Shown here in pieces: positions 54,408 through 64,000 of a stretch of DNA of 64,000 nt. Under the pieces are notes generated by a model. It searched no databases. It had not been told where the DNA came from and saw only the letters and a list, made by a program, of their open reading frames with translations. Made by a program: the position numbers and the translations under genes. How positions within the stretch are numbered: position 1 is the first letter of the stretch; each line of letters begins with the position of its first letter. Location: contig NZ_CP022823.1 of the NCBI RefSeq assembly GCF_002269255.1, positions 4,154,001-4,218,000 of the forward strand, in the 5' to 3' direction. This stretch comes from Klebsiella quasivariicola. GTDB taxonomy: Bacteria > Pseudomonadota > Gammaproteobacteria > Enterobacterales > Enterobacteriaceae.

Positions 54408-57400
54408 TTAAGATGCAACGGAGGGCGCCAGATCGTCGCCTTTCCCGTCCCGCTTCACTTCCGTGACTTCATCACCTTTTTCATTGCGCAGATGAACTTC
54501 CAGCTGGTTAAAGGCAATGTTGATGTCATTCTCCCGGCACAGGCGGTCAATGGCACGGTTGAGTTCATCCACGGTGTAGCTGCGATCGCGCAGTTCACGA
54601 ACATACAAACGCAGTTCATGATCCAGCGTACTGGCCCCGAAGGTGGTGAAGAAAACCGCAGGCGCCGGCTCCTGCATCACTTTCGGATGATCGTGCGCGG
54701 CCTTCAGCAGCACCTCTTTCACTTTATCCAGATCGGAGCCATAGGCGACGCCAAGGCGGATCACCACGCGAGTCACAGTGTCGGAGAGCGACCAGTTGAT
54801 CAAGCGCTCGGTAACAAACGCTTTGTTCGGGATGATCACCTCTTTGCGATCAAAATCGGTGATGGTAGTGGCGCGAATACGGATTTTGCTTACCGTCCCC
54901 GAGAAGGTCCCGATAGTCACCGTATCCCCAATGCGCACCGGACGTTCGAACAGAATAATCAGGCCGGAGACGAAGTTACCGAAGATCTCCTGCAAACCAA
55001 AACCTAAACCAACCGACAGGGCAGCCGCCAGCCATTGCAGTTTATCCCAGGAGACGCCCAGCGCCCCGAATACCGTCATCGCGCCGATAGCGATAATCGC
55101 ATAGTTGAGAATAGTGGTGATGGCGTAGGAGGTTCCCTGACGCATGTTGAGCCGCGACAGAACCAGCACCTCCAGCAAACCCGGCAGGTTGCGGATTAGC
55201 GCCCAGGCGACCATTGACGCCACAATAGCGAACAACAGGCTGCCCATCGTGACGCTGCGCACCACGCTGGCCCCCGCTTCGGTGCCGTTGTAGTGCCAGA
55301 GGGTAATGCTGTCGAGGTAGGCGAAAACGGTGATCAAATCAGACCAAATCGCCCAGAACATCACCGCGAACAGCGCGACCATCACCAGCATGGTGATGCG
55401 CAGCGTCTGCTGGTTGACCTGCTCGAGAGCGATGGTCGGCTCCTCCTGCGGCTCGGCGCCTTCCGCGCCTTCCTTCACCAGGTGCTGACGGCGCGCCAGC
55501 GCCCGGCGCCAGGCGATACGCCGCGCCGCCACGCTCAGGCCGCGCAGCACGGTCTGGTACAGCAGGTTCCAGATCATCACCAGATAGACGGTCTCGATCC
55601 AGCGTCCCGCCAGACGCAGCGTGGTGTAGAAGTAGCCGGTCGCCGTCAGCACCATCAGGGCTACCGGGACGATAGACAACACCGTGATCGTCAGCAGGCG
55701 CAGGCTGTGTGATTCTTTATCACGCCAGCTTTCCCGGCACATCGGCCAGACCAGCACGGCAATCAGCAGCAGATTGAAGAAAATCACAAACTGCCCCAGC
55801 ACGTCGTCCATCAGGTTCAGTGGCGACAGCTCGGAAATCACCGACCAGAAATTCAGCGGCAGCAACGCGAGGCTGACGCGAACAATTTGTCGCCGCCAGT
55901 GGCTGGTCAACTGCGCAGGCATATTGAAGTGGCTGACCGCCACGCCGTTCTTTTCCAGCACTTTCCAGCACAGGCCAAAGACCAGCCAGAACATGGCCAG
56001 CTTTTTACTGTACGCCCACAGCAAACCGCTGATATTAAGCTGCATGGTGAGTAAGATCAGGCCAATCGCCAAAATCACCAGCACCACCGGTAAGGCCCGA
56101 ATCAGGTCGATCAGGATCGCCTTTGGCGTATGCAGCTGGGTATCATTGCGCAGTTGCCCCACCTGGGAAGCCAGCTTAGCCTGATAATCCTTCAGCCACT
56201 GCAGACGCCAGCGGATCAGTCCGGCAATCAGCAGCAGTGGTAAACCGGCCAGGAAAGCGATAAACACCGCGGGCCACGCTTTTTCCCAGTTCACGGTGAT
56301 TTTCATCGCCTTAAACTGACCTTTCAGCGCTTCCGGGAAGGCCTTAATCCACTCCCAGTCCATCGGTTTATTACTGTTTACCCAGAAAATTTGCTGGGTC
56401 AGAATTTCCTTCAGGCTGCTCGAGACGCTCATCAGCTGTTGCTGGTTGATCTGCAGATTGATGGCCATCATCAGCTGGTTCCCCAGCTGTTTGTTGAACT
56501 GGTCGAGCAGTTCACGACGCATATCGATCACTTCCAGCAGCGCGTCGTGCACTTCATCGTTTACTTCGCTGCTGTGCCCCTCTTCCAGTTTGGCGACAAA
56601 GGCATCGCTCTGGAACAGCGCGTCGCGCTGCTGGTTCACCTCAAACTGTTCGAGCCGCAGGTCGGCGATACGGTTCGTCATATCCTGCAGTTCGTCCGCC
56701 GACGGTAATGTTTGTTGCTGCTGGTAAAGAATGCGCGACAGTAGCAGGCTCCCCCGCAGAACAGAAATTTGCTCTTTGATATCTCGCTCAGACTGCAGCG
56801 CACGGTCGAGCCAGTTCTTCACCTGAATATTGCGCTGCACCAGCTGGTTACCGTTCTCTGTTGCCTGGATCAGCTTCTCGCTGAGCTGATGGTTAATATC
56901 CAGCTCTTGTTTGACCAGCGGATTGGCCTGAATGCGCGCCGTTTCATCCGGGGTCACCGCCTCCTGGGCCGTTTTTTCGGTCAGCGTCAGCCGCTTGCTG
57001 TTTACCGCCTCCTGCAGCAGCTGCAGCTGATGCTCCAGCCGGTTGCTCCAGGCGGTGACGTAGTCACGCTGTTTCTGCAGGGTATCCTGCAGGACGGTGT
57101 TGCCTTCAAGGCTCTTACGCTGCTGTTCGATCTGCGCGTTGAGCAATGCCTGCTGGGCCAGGAGCAGCGATTGCTGGGAGGGACGCAAGGTCTCCTCCCC
57201 CACCGAGGTGCCATTCAGTCGATTGCGGATCTGCTGCAGCTGCTGAGAGGCGCTGTACATGGCGTTCTGCACCCGTTCTGGTTGCGTTTGCAGAGAGACC
57301 AGTTGACTGTTGTAGGTCGCCAAATCGTTTTGCGCATTCTGCAGATCGTCCAGCGTCTGGGTGACGCGCGACTCCAGTTGCCGCAAAGAGAGCGTACTCA

Positions 57401-57755
57401 GCGTTTTGCGCGTGGCGTCATCGTTAGGAACGTCGCTCAAATTGTTAAGGTTATCTACCGCCTGGCGCAGCTTCGCTGGCGCCTGCTCGACCTGCTGGCG
57501 CAGCTGCGTCGTCTCGCTTTTGACTCGCTCGATTTTATCCAGCGTTTCCAGCGTTTGGGTCAAATCCTGCTGGACCAGTTTGTCCTGCGGCGTCAGTTCT
57601 TTTTGTTTATTTAACGTGTTGAGCTGGCTCTGCACGTCCGCCCGATCAGGAATGTCCGCGGCGCGGGCCTGGCCTGAGCTGAAAAAGCCCATGAAACAGA
57701 ACAGAGTGATGATAAAGATGAACGTGGCGCGTTGCCTGGAGATCGTGTGCAGCAT
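54408..57755 (-). CDS. mscK: MscK, potassium-dependent mechanosensitive channel
   Basis: MscK opens under membrane tension and with high external potassium, protecting against osmotic downshock. The 1115-residue protein has a signal peptide (ending SGQARA), a 450-residue periplasmic coiled-coil domain rich in Gln and Leu, about 11 membrane helices and a C-terminal MscS pore domain with LGFGLQEIFGNFVSGLIILF and ERPVRIGDTVTIG. E. coli MscK has 1120 residues. Confidence 0.96.
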   Translation of the reverse strand: MLHTISRQRATFIFIITLFCFMGFFSSGQARAADIPDRADVQSQLNTLNKQKELTPQDKLVQQDLTQTLETLDKIERVKSETTQLRQQVEQAPAKLRQAVDNLNNLSDVPNDDATRKTLSTLSLRQLESRVTQTLDDLQNAQNDLATYNSQLVSLQTQPERVQNAMYSASQQLQQIRNRLNGTSVGEETLRPSQQSLLLAQQALLNAQIEQQRKSLEGNTVLQDTLQKQRDYVTAWSNRLEHQLQLLQEAVNSKRLTLTEKTAQEAVTPDETARIQANPLVKQELDINHQLSEKLIQATENGNQLVQRNIQVKNWLDRALQSERDIKEQISVLRGSLLLSRILYQQQQTLPSADELQDMTNRIADLRLEQFEVNQQRDALFQSDAFVAKLEEGHSSEVNDEVHDALLEVIDMRRELLDQFNKQLGNQLMMAINLQINQQQLMSVSSSLKEILTQQIFWVNSNKPMDWEWIKAFPEALKGQFKAMKITVNWEKAWPAVFIAFLAGLPLLLIAGLIRWRLQWLKDYQAKLASQVGQLRNDTQLHTPKAILIDLIRALPVVLVILAIGLILLTMQLNISGLLWAYSKKLAMFWLVFGLCWKVLEKNGVAVSHFNMPAQLTSHWRRQIVRVSLALLPLNFWSVISELSPLNLMDDVLGQFVIFFNLLLIAVLVWPMCRESWRDKESHSLRLLTITVLSIVPVALMVLTATGYFYTTLRLAGRWIETVYLVMIWNLLYQTVLRGLSVAARRIAWRRALARRQHLVKEGAEGAEPQEEPTIALEQVNQQTLRITMLVMVALFAVMFWAIWSDLITVFAYLDSITLWHYNGTEAGASVVRSVTMGSLLFAIVASMVAWALIRNLPGLLEVLVLSRLNMRQGTSYAITTILNYAIIAIGAMTVFGALGVSWDKLQWLAAALSVGLGFGLQEIFGNFVSGLIILFERPVRIGDTVTIGTFSGTVSKIRIRATTITDFDRKEVIIPNKAFVTERLINWSLSDTVTRVVIRLGVAYGSDLDKVKEVLLKAAHDHPKVMQEPAPAVFFTTFGASTLDHELRLYVRELRDRSYTVDELNRAIDRLCRENDINIAFNQLEVHLRNEKGDEVTEVKRDGKGDDLAPSVAS

Positions 57756-57882
57756 AGTAATATGAATGAATGCAAATGCCGGAGTATACCGGGGGTCGTC
57801 GCAAGCGCGCAGAATAGCACTTCTCTTCCCTGACGAATAGCGGCGGACGGCGCTAAAAATTCACGTCCATCCGCACACGCTA

Positions 57883-58533
57883 CTACGCGGACAGACTCTC
57901 CGGGCCACGTAGCGTAGGACAGTATTGATACATTTCCAGCAGAATCGCGACATAGTCACGCGCCTCCGCATGCAGGTCGAACGAGTCGGGGGCAAACAAC
58001 CAGTTTTCCATCAGTCCAGAGAGATAGCTGCGCATTAACACGGCCGCCCGCCGGGTGAGCAAATTAGCGGGCAACAGCTTCGCGGCGATGCACTCTTTTA
58101 AGGTCTGCTCGATACGCTCATAGCTCGCCAGGGAGAGTTGCCGCTGGGCCTGCTGCACCACGGTCATCTCACCGACAAATTCACATTTATGAAAGATAAT
58201 CTCCATCATCAACCGGCGGCGCTCTTCTGTCACCGTCGCTTCAAGAACATAGACTAATATCTCCCTGATAACTGAGAGTGGATCGTTAGGGAATTTTGCC
58301 CGATACTCAGTTTCGAGATCGCTAATACTGGCGTCTGACAGCTCCCAAATTTCATTGAATAGATCTGACTTATTCTTGAAATGCCAGTAGATAGCTCCCC
58401 TCGTTACACCTGCAGCTTTTGCAATTGTTGCCAACGAGGTAGATGATACGCCTTGCTGCGAAAACAGACGCAGAGCAACATCCAGAATCAGTTGCCGGGT
58501 CTCACGTGCCTGTTGTTTGGTTTTTCGTGCCAT
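57883..58533 (-). CDS. acrR: AcrR, TetR-family repressor of acrAB
   Basis: AcrR represses acrAB and releases it on binding drugs or dyes. The 216-residue protein has an N-terminal TetR helix-turn-helix (SSTSLATIAKAAGVTRGAIY then WHFKNKSDLFNEIW) and a ligand-binding C-terminal domain. It is full length with no stop or frameshift, unlike the inactive alleles common in resistant isolates. The operator lies in the divergent gap to acrA. Confidence 0.97.
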   Translation of the reverse strand: MARKTKQQARETRQLILDVALRLFSQQGVSSTSLATIAKAAGVTRGAIYWHFKNKSDLFNEIWELSDASISDLETEYRAKFPNDPLSVIREILVYVLEATVTEERRRLMMEIIFHKCEFVGEMTVVQQAQRQLSLASYERIEQTLKECIAAKLLPANLLTRRAAVLMRSYLSGLMENWLFAPDSFDLHAEARDYVAILLEMYQYCPTLRGPESLSA

Positions 58534-58561
58534 AGGTTAATGACTTTACAGAGGTTACGTT

Positions 58562-58585
58562 TACATACATTTGTGAATGTATGTA
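58562..58585. promoter_or_regulatory. AcrR operator between acrR and acrA
   Basis: TACATACATTTGTGAATGTATGTA-like dyad: TACATACATT and AATGTATGTA are exact inverted arms around TGTG. It equals the 24-bp IR known for E. coli AcrR and lies in the promoters of both genes. Confidence 0.93.
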
Positions 58586-58675
58586 CCATAGCATGACCAT
58601 AATAGAAAGACTGTAGTGGGTTTGTGGTTGTTTGAGCCACTGAACATTTTGAAATTGGACACTCGAGGTTTACAT

Positions 58676-59869
58676 ATGAACAAAAACAGAGGGTTAACGC
58701 CTCTGGCGGTCGTTCTGATGCTCTCAGGCAGCTTAGCGCTAACAGGATGTGACGACAAACCGGCTCAACAGGGAGCCCAGCATATGCCGGAAGTCGGTAT
58801 TGTGACGCTCAAATCCGCACCTCTACAAATAACCACCGAACTGCCAGGCCGCACCAGCGCCTATCGCATTGCGGAAGTCCGTCCTCAGGTCAGTGGCATT
58901 ATTTTGAAACGTAACTTCGTTGAAGGTAGCGATATCCAGGCCGGCGTCTCCCTGTATCAGATCGATCCCGCCACCTATCAGGCCAGCTATGACAGCGCCA
59001 AAGGCGACCTGGCAAAAGCCCAGGCGGCGGCGAACATGGATCAACTGACGGTCAAGCGTTATCAGAAACTGTTAGGCACTAAATATATCAGTCAACAAGA
59101 CTACGATACCGCCGTTGCGACAGCACAGCAGAGCAATGCGGCCGTGGTGGCAGCAAAAGCGGCTGTTGAAACCGCGCGCATCAATCTGGCCTACACCAAA
59201 GTCACTTCACCTATTAGCGGCCGTATTGGTAAATCCGCCGTGACCGAAGGGGCGCTGGTGCAGAATGGTCAGTCGACCGCGCTGGCAACCGTTCAGCAAC
59301 TGGACCCGATCTATGTTGACGTCACCCAGTCGAGCAACGATTTCCTGCGCCTGAAACAGGAGCTGGCCGACGGCCGCCTGAAACAGGAAAACGGTAAAGC
59401 TAAAGTCGAGCTGGTGACTAACGACGGTGTTAAATACCCGCAGGGCGGTACGCTGGAATTCTCGGATGTGACTGTCGATCAGACCACTGGTTCTATCACA
59501 TTGCGCGCTATTTTCCCGAACCCGGACCACACCCTGTTACCTGGGATGTTTGTGCGTGCGCGGCTGGAAGAAGGTGTCAACCCTGACGCACTGCTTGTGC
59601 CGCAGCAGGGTGTGACCCGTACTCCTCGTGGCGACGCCAGCGTCATGGTGGTAGGCGAAGGCGATAAAGTCGAAGTTCGCCAGGTCACCGCTACCCAGGC
59701 TATTGGCGATAAATGGCTGGTGACAGAAGGTCTGAAAACCGGCGATCGCGTTATCGTCACCGGCCTGCAAAAAATCAAACCAGGCGTGCAGGTAAAAGCG
59801 CAGGAAGTAGCTTCTGATGACAAACAGCAAGCCGCAGGCAACGCGCCATCAGAACAAACCAAGTCTTAA
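58676..59869 (+). CDS. acrA: AcrA, membrane-fusion lipoprotein of the AcrAB-TolC pump
   Basis: AcrA bridges AcrB and TolC in the periplasm. The 397-residue protein is a lipoprotein with the lipobox LTGC at Cys25. The domains run beta-barrel, lipoyl and alpha-hairpin: GRTSAYRIAEVRPQVSGIIL, LAKAQAAANMDQLTVKRYQK and SPISGRIGKSAVTEGALVQN are recognisable. The start at 58676 equals E. coli. acrB follows after 22 bp. Confidence 0.98.
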   Translation: MNKNRGLTPLAVVLMLSGSLALTGCDDKPAQQGAQHMPEVGIVTLKSAPLQITTELPGRTSAYRIAEVRPQVSGIILKRNFVEGSDIQAGVSLYQIDPATYQASYDSAKGDLAKAQAAANMDQLTVKRYQKLLGTKYISQQDYDTAVATAQQSNAAVVAAKAAVETARINLAYTKVTSPISGRIGKSAVTEGALVQNGQSTALATVQQLDPIYVDVTQSSNDFLRLKQELADGRLKQENGKAKVELVTNDGVKYPQGGTLEFSDVTVDQTTGSITLRAIFPNPDHTLLPGMFVRARLEEGVNPDALLVPQQGVTRTPRGDASVMVVGEGDKVEVRQVTATQAIGDKWLVTEGLKTGDRVIVTGLQKIKPGVQVKAQEVASDDKQQAAGNAPSEQTKS

Positions 59870-59891
59870 CTTAAACAGGAGCCGTTAAGAC

Positions 59892-62800
59892 ATGCCTAAT
59901 TTCTTTATCGATCGCCCCATATTTGCATGGGTGATCGCCATCATCATCATGCTGGCTGGGGGATTATCGATCCTCAAATTGCCGGTAGCGCAATATCCGA
60001 CGATTGCGCCGCCAGCAATTTCCATTACCGCCATGTACCCCGGTGCTGACGCCGAAACCGTGCAGAACACCGTGACTCAGGTTATCGAACAGAATATGAA
60101 CGGTATCGACCACCTGATGTACATGTCCTCAAATGGCGACTCCACCGGTACGGCGACCATCACCCTGACCTTCGAATCCGGCACCGATCCGGATATCGCC
60201 CAGGTCCAGGTACAGAACAAGCTGGCGCTGGCGACGCCCCTGCTGCCACAAGAAGTACAGCAGCAAGGGATTAGCGTTGAGAAAGCGTCCAGCAGCTTCC
60301 TGATGGTTGTCGGCGTTATTAACACCAACGGCACCATGAACCAGGACGATATTTCGGACTACGTGGCGGCCAACATGAAGGACCCGATCAGCCGTACCAG
60401 CGGCGTCGGTGACGTTCAGCTGTTCGGTTCCCAGTACGCGATGCGTATCTGGATGGACCCGAACAAACTGAACAACTTCCAGCTGACGCCGGTGGACGTG
60501 ATCAGCGCGCTGAAAGCGCAGAACGCCCAGGTGGCCGCGGGTCAGTTAGGCGGTACGCCGCCGGTGAAAGGCCAGCAGCTTAACGCCTCGATCATCGCGC
60601 AAACCCGTCTGACCAATACCGAAGAGTTTGGCAACATTCTGCTGAAGGTGAACCAGGACGGTTCCCAGGTTCGTCTGCGTGATGTCGCCAAAATTGAACT
60701 GGGCGGCGAAAGCTATGATGTGGTGGCGAAGTTTAACGGCCAGCCGGCATCCGGTCTGGGTATTAAACTGGCTACCGGCGCGAACGCGCTGGATACCGCC
60801 AACGCTATCCGCGCTGAACTGGCGAAGATGGAGCCGTTTTTCCCATCGGGCCTGAAAATCGTTTACCCGTACGACACCACCCCGTTCGTGAAAATCTCTA
60901 TTCACGAAGTGGTTAAAACGCTGGTGGAAGCGATCATCCTGGTGTTCCTGGTTATGTATCTGTTCCTGCAGAACTTCCGCGCCACGCTGATCCCAACCAT
61001 CGCGGTACCGGTAGTCCTGTTAGGTACCTTTGCGGTCCTGGCGGCATTCGGCTTCTCAATAAACACCCTGACGATGTTCGGGATGGTACTCGCCATCGGC
61101 CTGTTGGTGGATGACGCCATCGTGGTGGTCGAGAACGTCGAGCGTGTAATGGCGGAAGAAGGCCTGCCGCCGAAAGAAGCAACACGTAAATCGATGGGGC
61201 AGATTCAGGGCGCGCTGGTCGGTATCGCCATGGTGCTGTCGGCGGTATTTATCCCAATGGCATTCTTCGGCGGTTCAACCGGGGCTATCTATCGTCAGTT
61301 CTCCATCACCATCGTTTCCGCGATGGCGCTGTCGGTACTGGTAGCGTTGATCCTGACGCCGGCGCTGTGCGCCACGATGCTGAAACCTATTCAGAAAGGC
61401 AGCCATGGCGCAACCACCGGTTTCTTCGGCTGGTTTAACCGCATGTTCGATAAGAGCACGCACCATTACACCGATAGCGTAGGCAACATTCTGCGCAGCA
61501 CCGGTCGTTATCTGCTGCTGTATCTGATCATCGTAGTAGGCATGGCCTGGCTGTTCGTGCGTCTGCCGAGCTCCTTCCTGCCGGACGAGGACCAGGGGGT
61601 ATTCCTGAGTATGGCGCAGTTGCCTGCTGGCGCGACCCAGGAACGTACGCAGAAAGTGCTGGATGAGATGACGAACTACTATCTCACCAAAGAGAAGGAT
61701 AACGTGGAATCCGTGTTTGCGGTTAACGGCTTCGGTTTCGCCGGTCGTGGCCAGAACACCGGTATCGCGTTCGTCTCGCTGAAAGACTGGAGCCAGCGTC
61801 CGGGCGAGGAAAACAAAGTTGAAGCGATTACCGGCCGGGCGATGGGCTACTTCTCGCAGATTAAAGATGCGATGGTGTTCGCCTTTAACCTGCCGGCTAT
61901 CGTTGAACTGGGTACCGCGACCGGCTTTGACTTCCAGCTCATTGACCAGGGCGGTCTGGGCCACGAAAAACTGACTCAAGCGCGTAACCAGCTGTTTGGC
62001 ATGGTGGCTCAGCACCCTGACGTGCTGACCGGCGTGCGTCCTAACGGCCTGGAAGATACGCCGCAGTTCAAAGTCGATATCGATCAGGAAAAAGCCCAGG
62101 CGCTGGGCGTCTCCATCAGCGACATCAACACCACGCTGGGCGCGGCCTGGGGCGGAAGCTATGTCAACGACTTTATCGACCGCGGTCGCGTGAAAAAAGT
62201 GTACATCATGTCTGAAGCGAAATACCGTATGCTGCCGGAAGACATCGGCAAGTGGTATGTTCGCGGTAGTGATGGCCAGATGGTGCCGTTCTCCGCCTTC
62301 TCGACCTCGCGTTGGGAATACGGCTCGCCGCGTCTGGAACGTTACAACGGTCTGCCATCGCTGGAAATTCTCGGCCAGGCAGCGCCAGGCAAGAGTACCG
62401 GTGAAGCGATGGCGCTGATGGAAGAGCTGGCGGGTAAGCTGCCATCAGGTATCGGCTACGACTGGACCGGGATGTCTTATCAGGAACGACTGTCCGGCAA
62501 CCAGGCCCCCGCCCTGTATGCCATCTCGCTGATTGTTGTCTTCCTGTGTCTGGCGGCCCTGTACGAGAGCTGGTCGATTCCATTCTCGGTTATGCTGGTT
62601 GTACCGTTGGGTGTGGTCGGTGCGCTGTTAGCCGCCACCTTCCGCGGGTTAACCAATGACGTTTACTTCCAGGTGGGTCTGCTGACGACCATCGGCCTGT
62701 CGGCGAAGAACGCGATATTGATCGTTGAATTCGCCAAAGACCTGATGGAGAAAGAAGGCAAAGGGCTGATTGAGGCGACGCTTGAAGCAGTACGTATGCG

Positions 62801-63038
62801 TCTGCGTCCAATCCTGATGACCTCCCTGGCGTTTATCCTCGGGGTAATGCCGTTGGTTATCAGCTCCGGTGCCGGCTCCGGCGCGCAGAACGCCGTTGGT
62901 ACAGGCGTAATGGGCGGGATGGTGACTGCGACGATTCTGGCCATCTTCTTCGTGCCGGTGTTCTTCGTGGTGGTTCGCCGCCGCTTTAGCAAGAAATCGG
63001 AAGATATTGAGCACAGCCATCAGGTTGAGCATCATTAA
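59892..63038 (+). CDS. acrB: AcrB, RND multidrug efflux transporter
   Basis: AcrB is the proton-driven pump of AcrAB-TolC, exporting many antibiotics, detergents and bile salts. The 1048-residue length is standard, with 12 membrane helices and two large periplasmic loops. The proton-relay Asp pair is present in GLLVDDAIVVVENVER (407/408 in E. coli); the family start MPNFFIDRPIFAWVIAI and end SHQVEHH are intact. Together with intact acrR the locus appears wild type. Confidence 0.98.
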   Translation: MPNFFIDRPIFAWVIAIIIMLAGGLSILKLPVAQYPTIAPPAISITAMYPGADAETVQNTVTQVIEQNMNGIDHLMYMSSNGDSTGTATITLTFESGTDPDIAQVQVQNKLALATPLLPQEVQQQGISVEKASSSFLMVVGVINTNGTMNQDDISDYVAANMKDPISRTSGVGDVQLFGSQYAMRIWMDPNKLNNFQLTPVDVISALKAQNAQVAAGQLGGTPPVKGQQLNASIIAQTRLTNTEEFGNILLKVNQDGSQVRLRDVAKIELGGESYDVVAKFNGQPASGLGIKLATGANALDTANAIRAELAKMEPFFPSGLKIVYPYDTTPFVKISIHEVVKTLVEAIILVFLVMYLFLQNFRATLIPTIAVPVVLLGTFAVLAAFGFSINTLTMFGMVLAIGLLVDDAIVVVENVERVMAEEGLPPKEATRKSMGQIQGALVGIAMVLSAVFIPMAFFGGSTGAIYRQFSITIVSAMALSVLVALILTPALCATMLKPIQKGSHGATTGFFGWFNRMFDKSTHHYTDSVGNILRSTGRYLLLYLIIVVGMAWLFVRLPSSFLPDEDQGVFLSMAQLPAGATQERTQKVLDEMTNYYLTKEKDNVESVFAVNGFGFAGRGQNTGIAFVSLKDWSQRPGEENKVEAITGRAMGYFSQIKDAMVFAFNLPAIVELGTATGFDFQLIDQGGLGHEKLTQARNQLFGMVAQHPDVLTGVRPNGLEDTPQFKVDIDQEKAQALGVSISDINTTLGAAWGGSYVNDFIDRGRVKKVYIMSEAKYRMLPEDIGKWYVRGSDGQMVPFSAFSTSRWEYGSPRLERYNGLPSLEILGQAAPGKSTGEAMALMEELAGKLPSGIGYDWTGMSYQERLSGNQAPALYAISLIVVFLCLAALYESWSIPFSVMLVVPLGVVGALLAATFRGLTNDVYFQVGLLTTIGLSAKNAILIVEFAKDLMEKEGKGLIEATLEAVRMRLRPILMTSLAFILGVMPLVISSGAGSGAQNAVGTGVMGGMVTATILAIFFVPVFFVVVRRRFSKKSEDIEHSHQVEHH

Positions 63039-63053
63039 TCATCAATCCTGAAC

Positions 63054-63081
63054 AAAGGGCCGCCATCGCGGCCCTTTTTTT
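63054..63081 (+). terminator. rho-independent terminator of acrAB
   Basis: AAAGGGCCGC and GCGGCCCTTT form a 10-bp stem with a CATC-type loop followed by TTTTTTT, 15 bp after the acrB stop. Confidence 0.95.
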
Positions 63082-63522
63082 GTCTGCCTGCCACAGGGCA
63101 CATATTGCCATTGTTTATTTTTCGTGCTGCATTTAATATATATACATATGTTCCAGGCTGTTTTTATCAGATTGCTCAGCATTCAGGTTCAACATACGTA
63201 CTTTTACCAGGAATAATCCTAATATCATTGTCAGTGGTCGGCGGTTTCTGAACGCGACAGCTGCCAGCCTTAAGCCAATGATTGATAAGACTTCTCTATT
63301 TTTCAGGTCTGGTACCGAAATCGAGGAAATTAATTCGTCTATTTTTAAGATAATTTCTCCCTGATAATTGTAATTTTTCGTAATAGCACGATGAAATCTT
63401 TTGGAGAGTGGATTATAGTTAAATCAGCAGGATTACTCAGTTAGTGCCAGGTCAGTTAGTCGTGTTCATCCCACAACGGTGTTTGTTAGTCGTCGTTTAA
63501 ACCACTCAAAAGGGGATGCGTT
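63082..63522. other. AT-rich gap between acrB and tomB
   Basis: This 440-bp stretch is AT-rich with long T runs, in line with an H-NS-bound tomB-hha promoter region. I find no convincing short gene, repeat or RNA. AAGGGG lies before the tomB ATG. Confidence 0.5.
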
Positions 63523-63897
63523 ATGGACGAATACTCGCCAAAAAGACATGATATAGCACAGCTACGCTTTCTCTGCGAAACGCTGTATCATGACTGTCTT
63601 GCAAACCTGGAAGAGAGCAACCATGGGTGGGTTAACGACCCGACATCGGCTGTCAATCTTCAGTTAAATGAATTGATCGAGCACATTGCCACGTTCGCGC
63701 TTAATTATAAAATTAAGTATGCCGAGGATAATAAACTGATCGATCAAGTTGACGAATATCTGGACGATACTTTCACATTGTTCAGTAACTACGGCATTAA
63801 CTCCTCGGATTTGCAGAAGTGGAAAAAATCCGGTAATCGACTATTTCGTTGCTTTGTCAACGCCAGCCGGGAAAACCCGGCCAGTCTTTCGTGTTAG
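63523..63897 (+). CDS. tomB: TomB, Hha antitoxin and biofilm modulator
   Basis: TomB opposes Hha toxicity by oxygen-dependent oxidation and modulates biofilm. The 124-residue protein matches E. coli TomB (YbaJ): [20 protein letters not shown] to the end [17 protein letters not shown], including the two cysteines. hha follows after 26 bp in the same direction, forming the toxin-antitoxin pair. Confidence 0.96.
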
Positions 63898-63923
63898 AAT
63901 TATTACAATCAAAAGGTGGAATT

Positions 63924-64000
63924 ATGTCTGATAAGCCATTAACTAAAACAGACTATTTGATGCGCTTACGCCGTTGCCAGACAATTGACACGCTGGAGCG
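63924..64000 (+). CDS. hha: Hha, haemolysin expression modulator (cut by window end)
   Basis: The first 25 codons ([20 protein letters not shown] then IDTLER) match Hha, a small H-NS partner of about 72 residues that silences horizontally acquired genes. AAAGGTGG precedes the ATG. The rest lies beyond the window. Confidence 0.95.

Noticed and set aside
57883..58533. Possible acrR loss-of-function
   Set aside because: The reading frame is full length (216 residues) with normal ends; no premature stop, insertion or frameshift was found.

Overview
The window looks like a Klebsiella chromosome, most likely the K. pneumoniae complex. GC content is high, almost every protein resembles its Escherichia coli counterpart as I remember it, and gene order from argU to hha follows the E. 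coli 10-12 minute region. Klebsiella-type differences are an extra late acyltransferase, a local chaperone-usher cluster, a second citrate synthase-like gene, and no aes between gsk and hemH. No database search was possible; all assignments come from motifs, lengths and recalled family sequences.

Left part (1-14.4 kb) is the most accessory region. It holds cadC (cut by the window edge), a small secreted DUF1471-type protein, an LpxL-type lipid A acyltransferase and a GNAT acetyltransferase. Next come a compact four-gene fimbrial operon (pilin, chaperone, usher, tip adhesin) with a divergent LuxR-type regulator and a small overlapping gene, a citrate synthase paralogue that lacks one catalytic histidine, two small genes and hiuH. 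An AT-rich stretch beside tRNA-Arg (argU) carries a small Cys-rich secreted protein and the C-terminal remnant of a phage integrase.

Middle part (14.4-38 kb) is core housekeeping: folD, ybcJ, cysS, ppiB, lpxH, purEK, selU, a porin, ybbAP/tesA, ybbO, ybbN, fetAB, qmcA-ybbJ, cueR/copA, ybaP, the ChiX small RNA and ybaK. A complete 1426-bp IS4 element sits exactly inside the hairpin terminator shared by ybcJ and cysS, with a 12-bp target duplication. copA keeps the programmed frameshift site that yields the short copper chaperone CopA(Z).

Right part (38-64 kb) holds ushA, fsr, ybaL, gsk, hemH, adk, htpG (with a sigma-32 promoter), recR-ybaB-dnaX-apt (with the tau/gamma frameshift site), ybaN, priC, rsmS, an Rpn-family nuclease gene with a likely internal antitoxin start, mscK, the acrR/acrAB multidrug efflux locus with its palindromic operator, tomB and the start of hha. 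Several REP-type palindromes lie in the intergenic gaps.

The most interesting items are the Rpn gene-within-gene, the citrate synthase paralogue with His to Asn in the active site, the IS4 insertion that splits a terminator, the twin 16-bp repeats upstream of the porin, the ChiX homologue with a wholly replaced 5' stem, and the integrase relic with its AT-rich neighbourhood. I saw no CRISPR array, no intact prophage and no acquired resistance gene.
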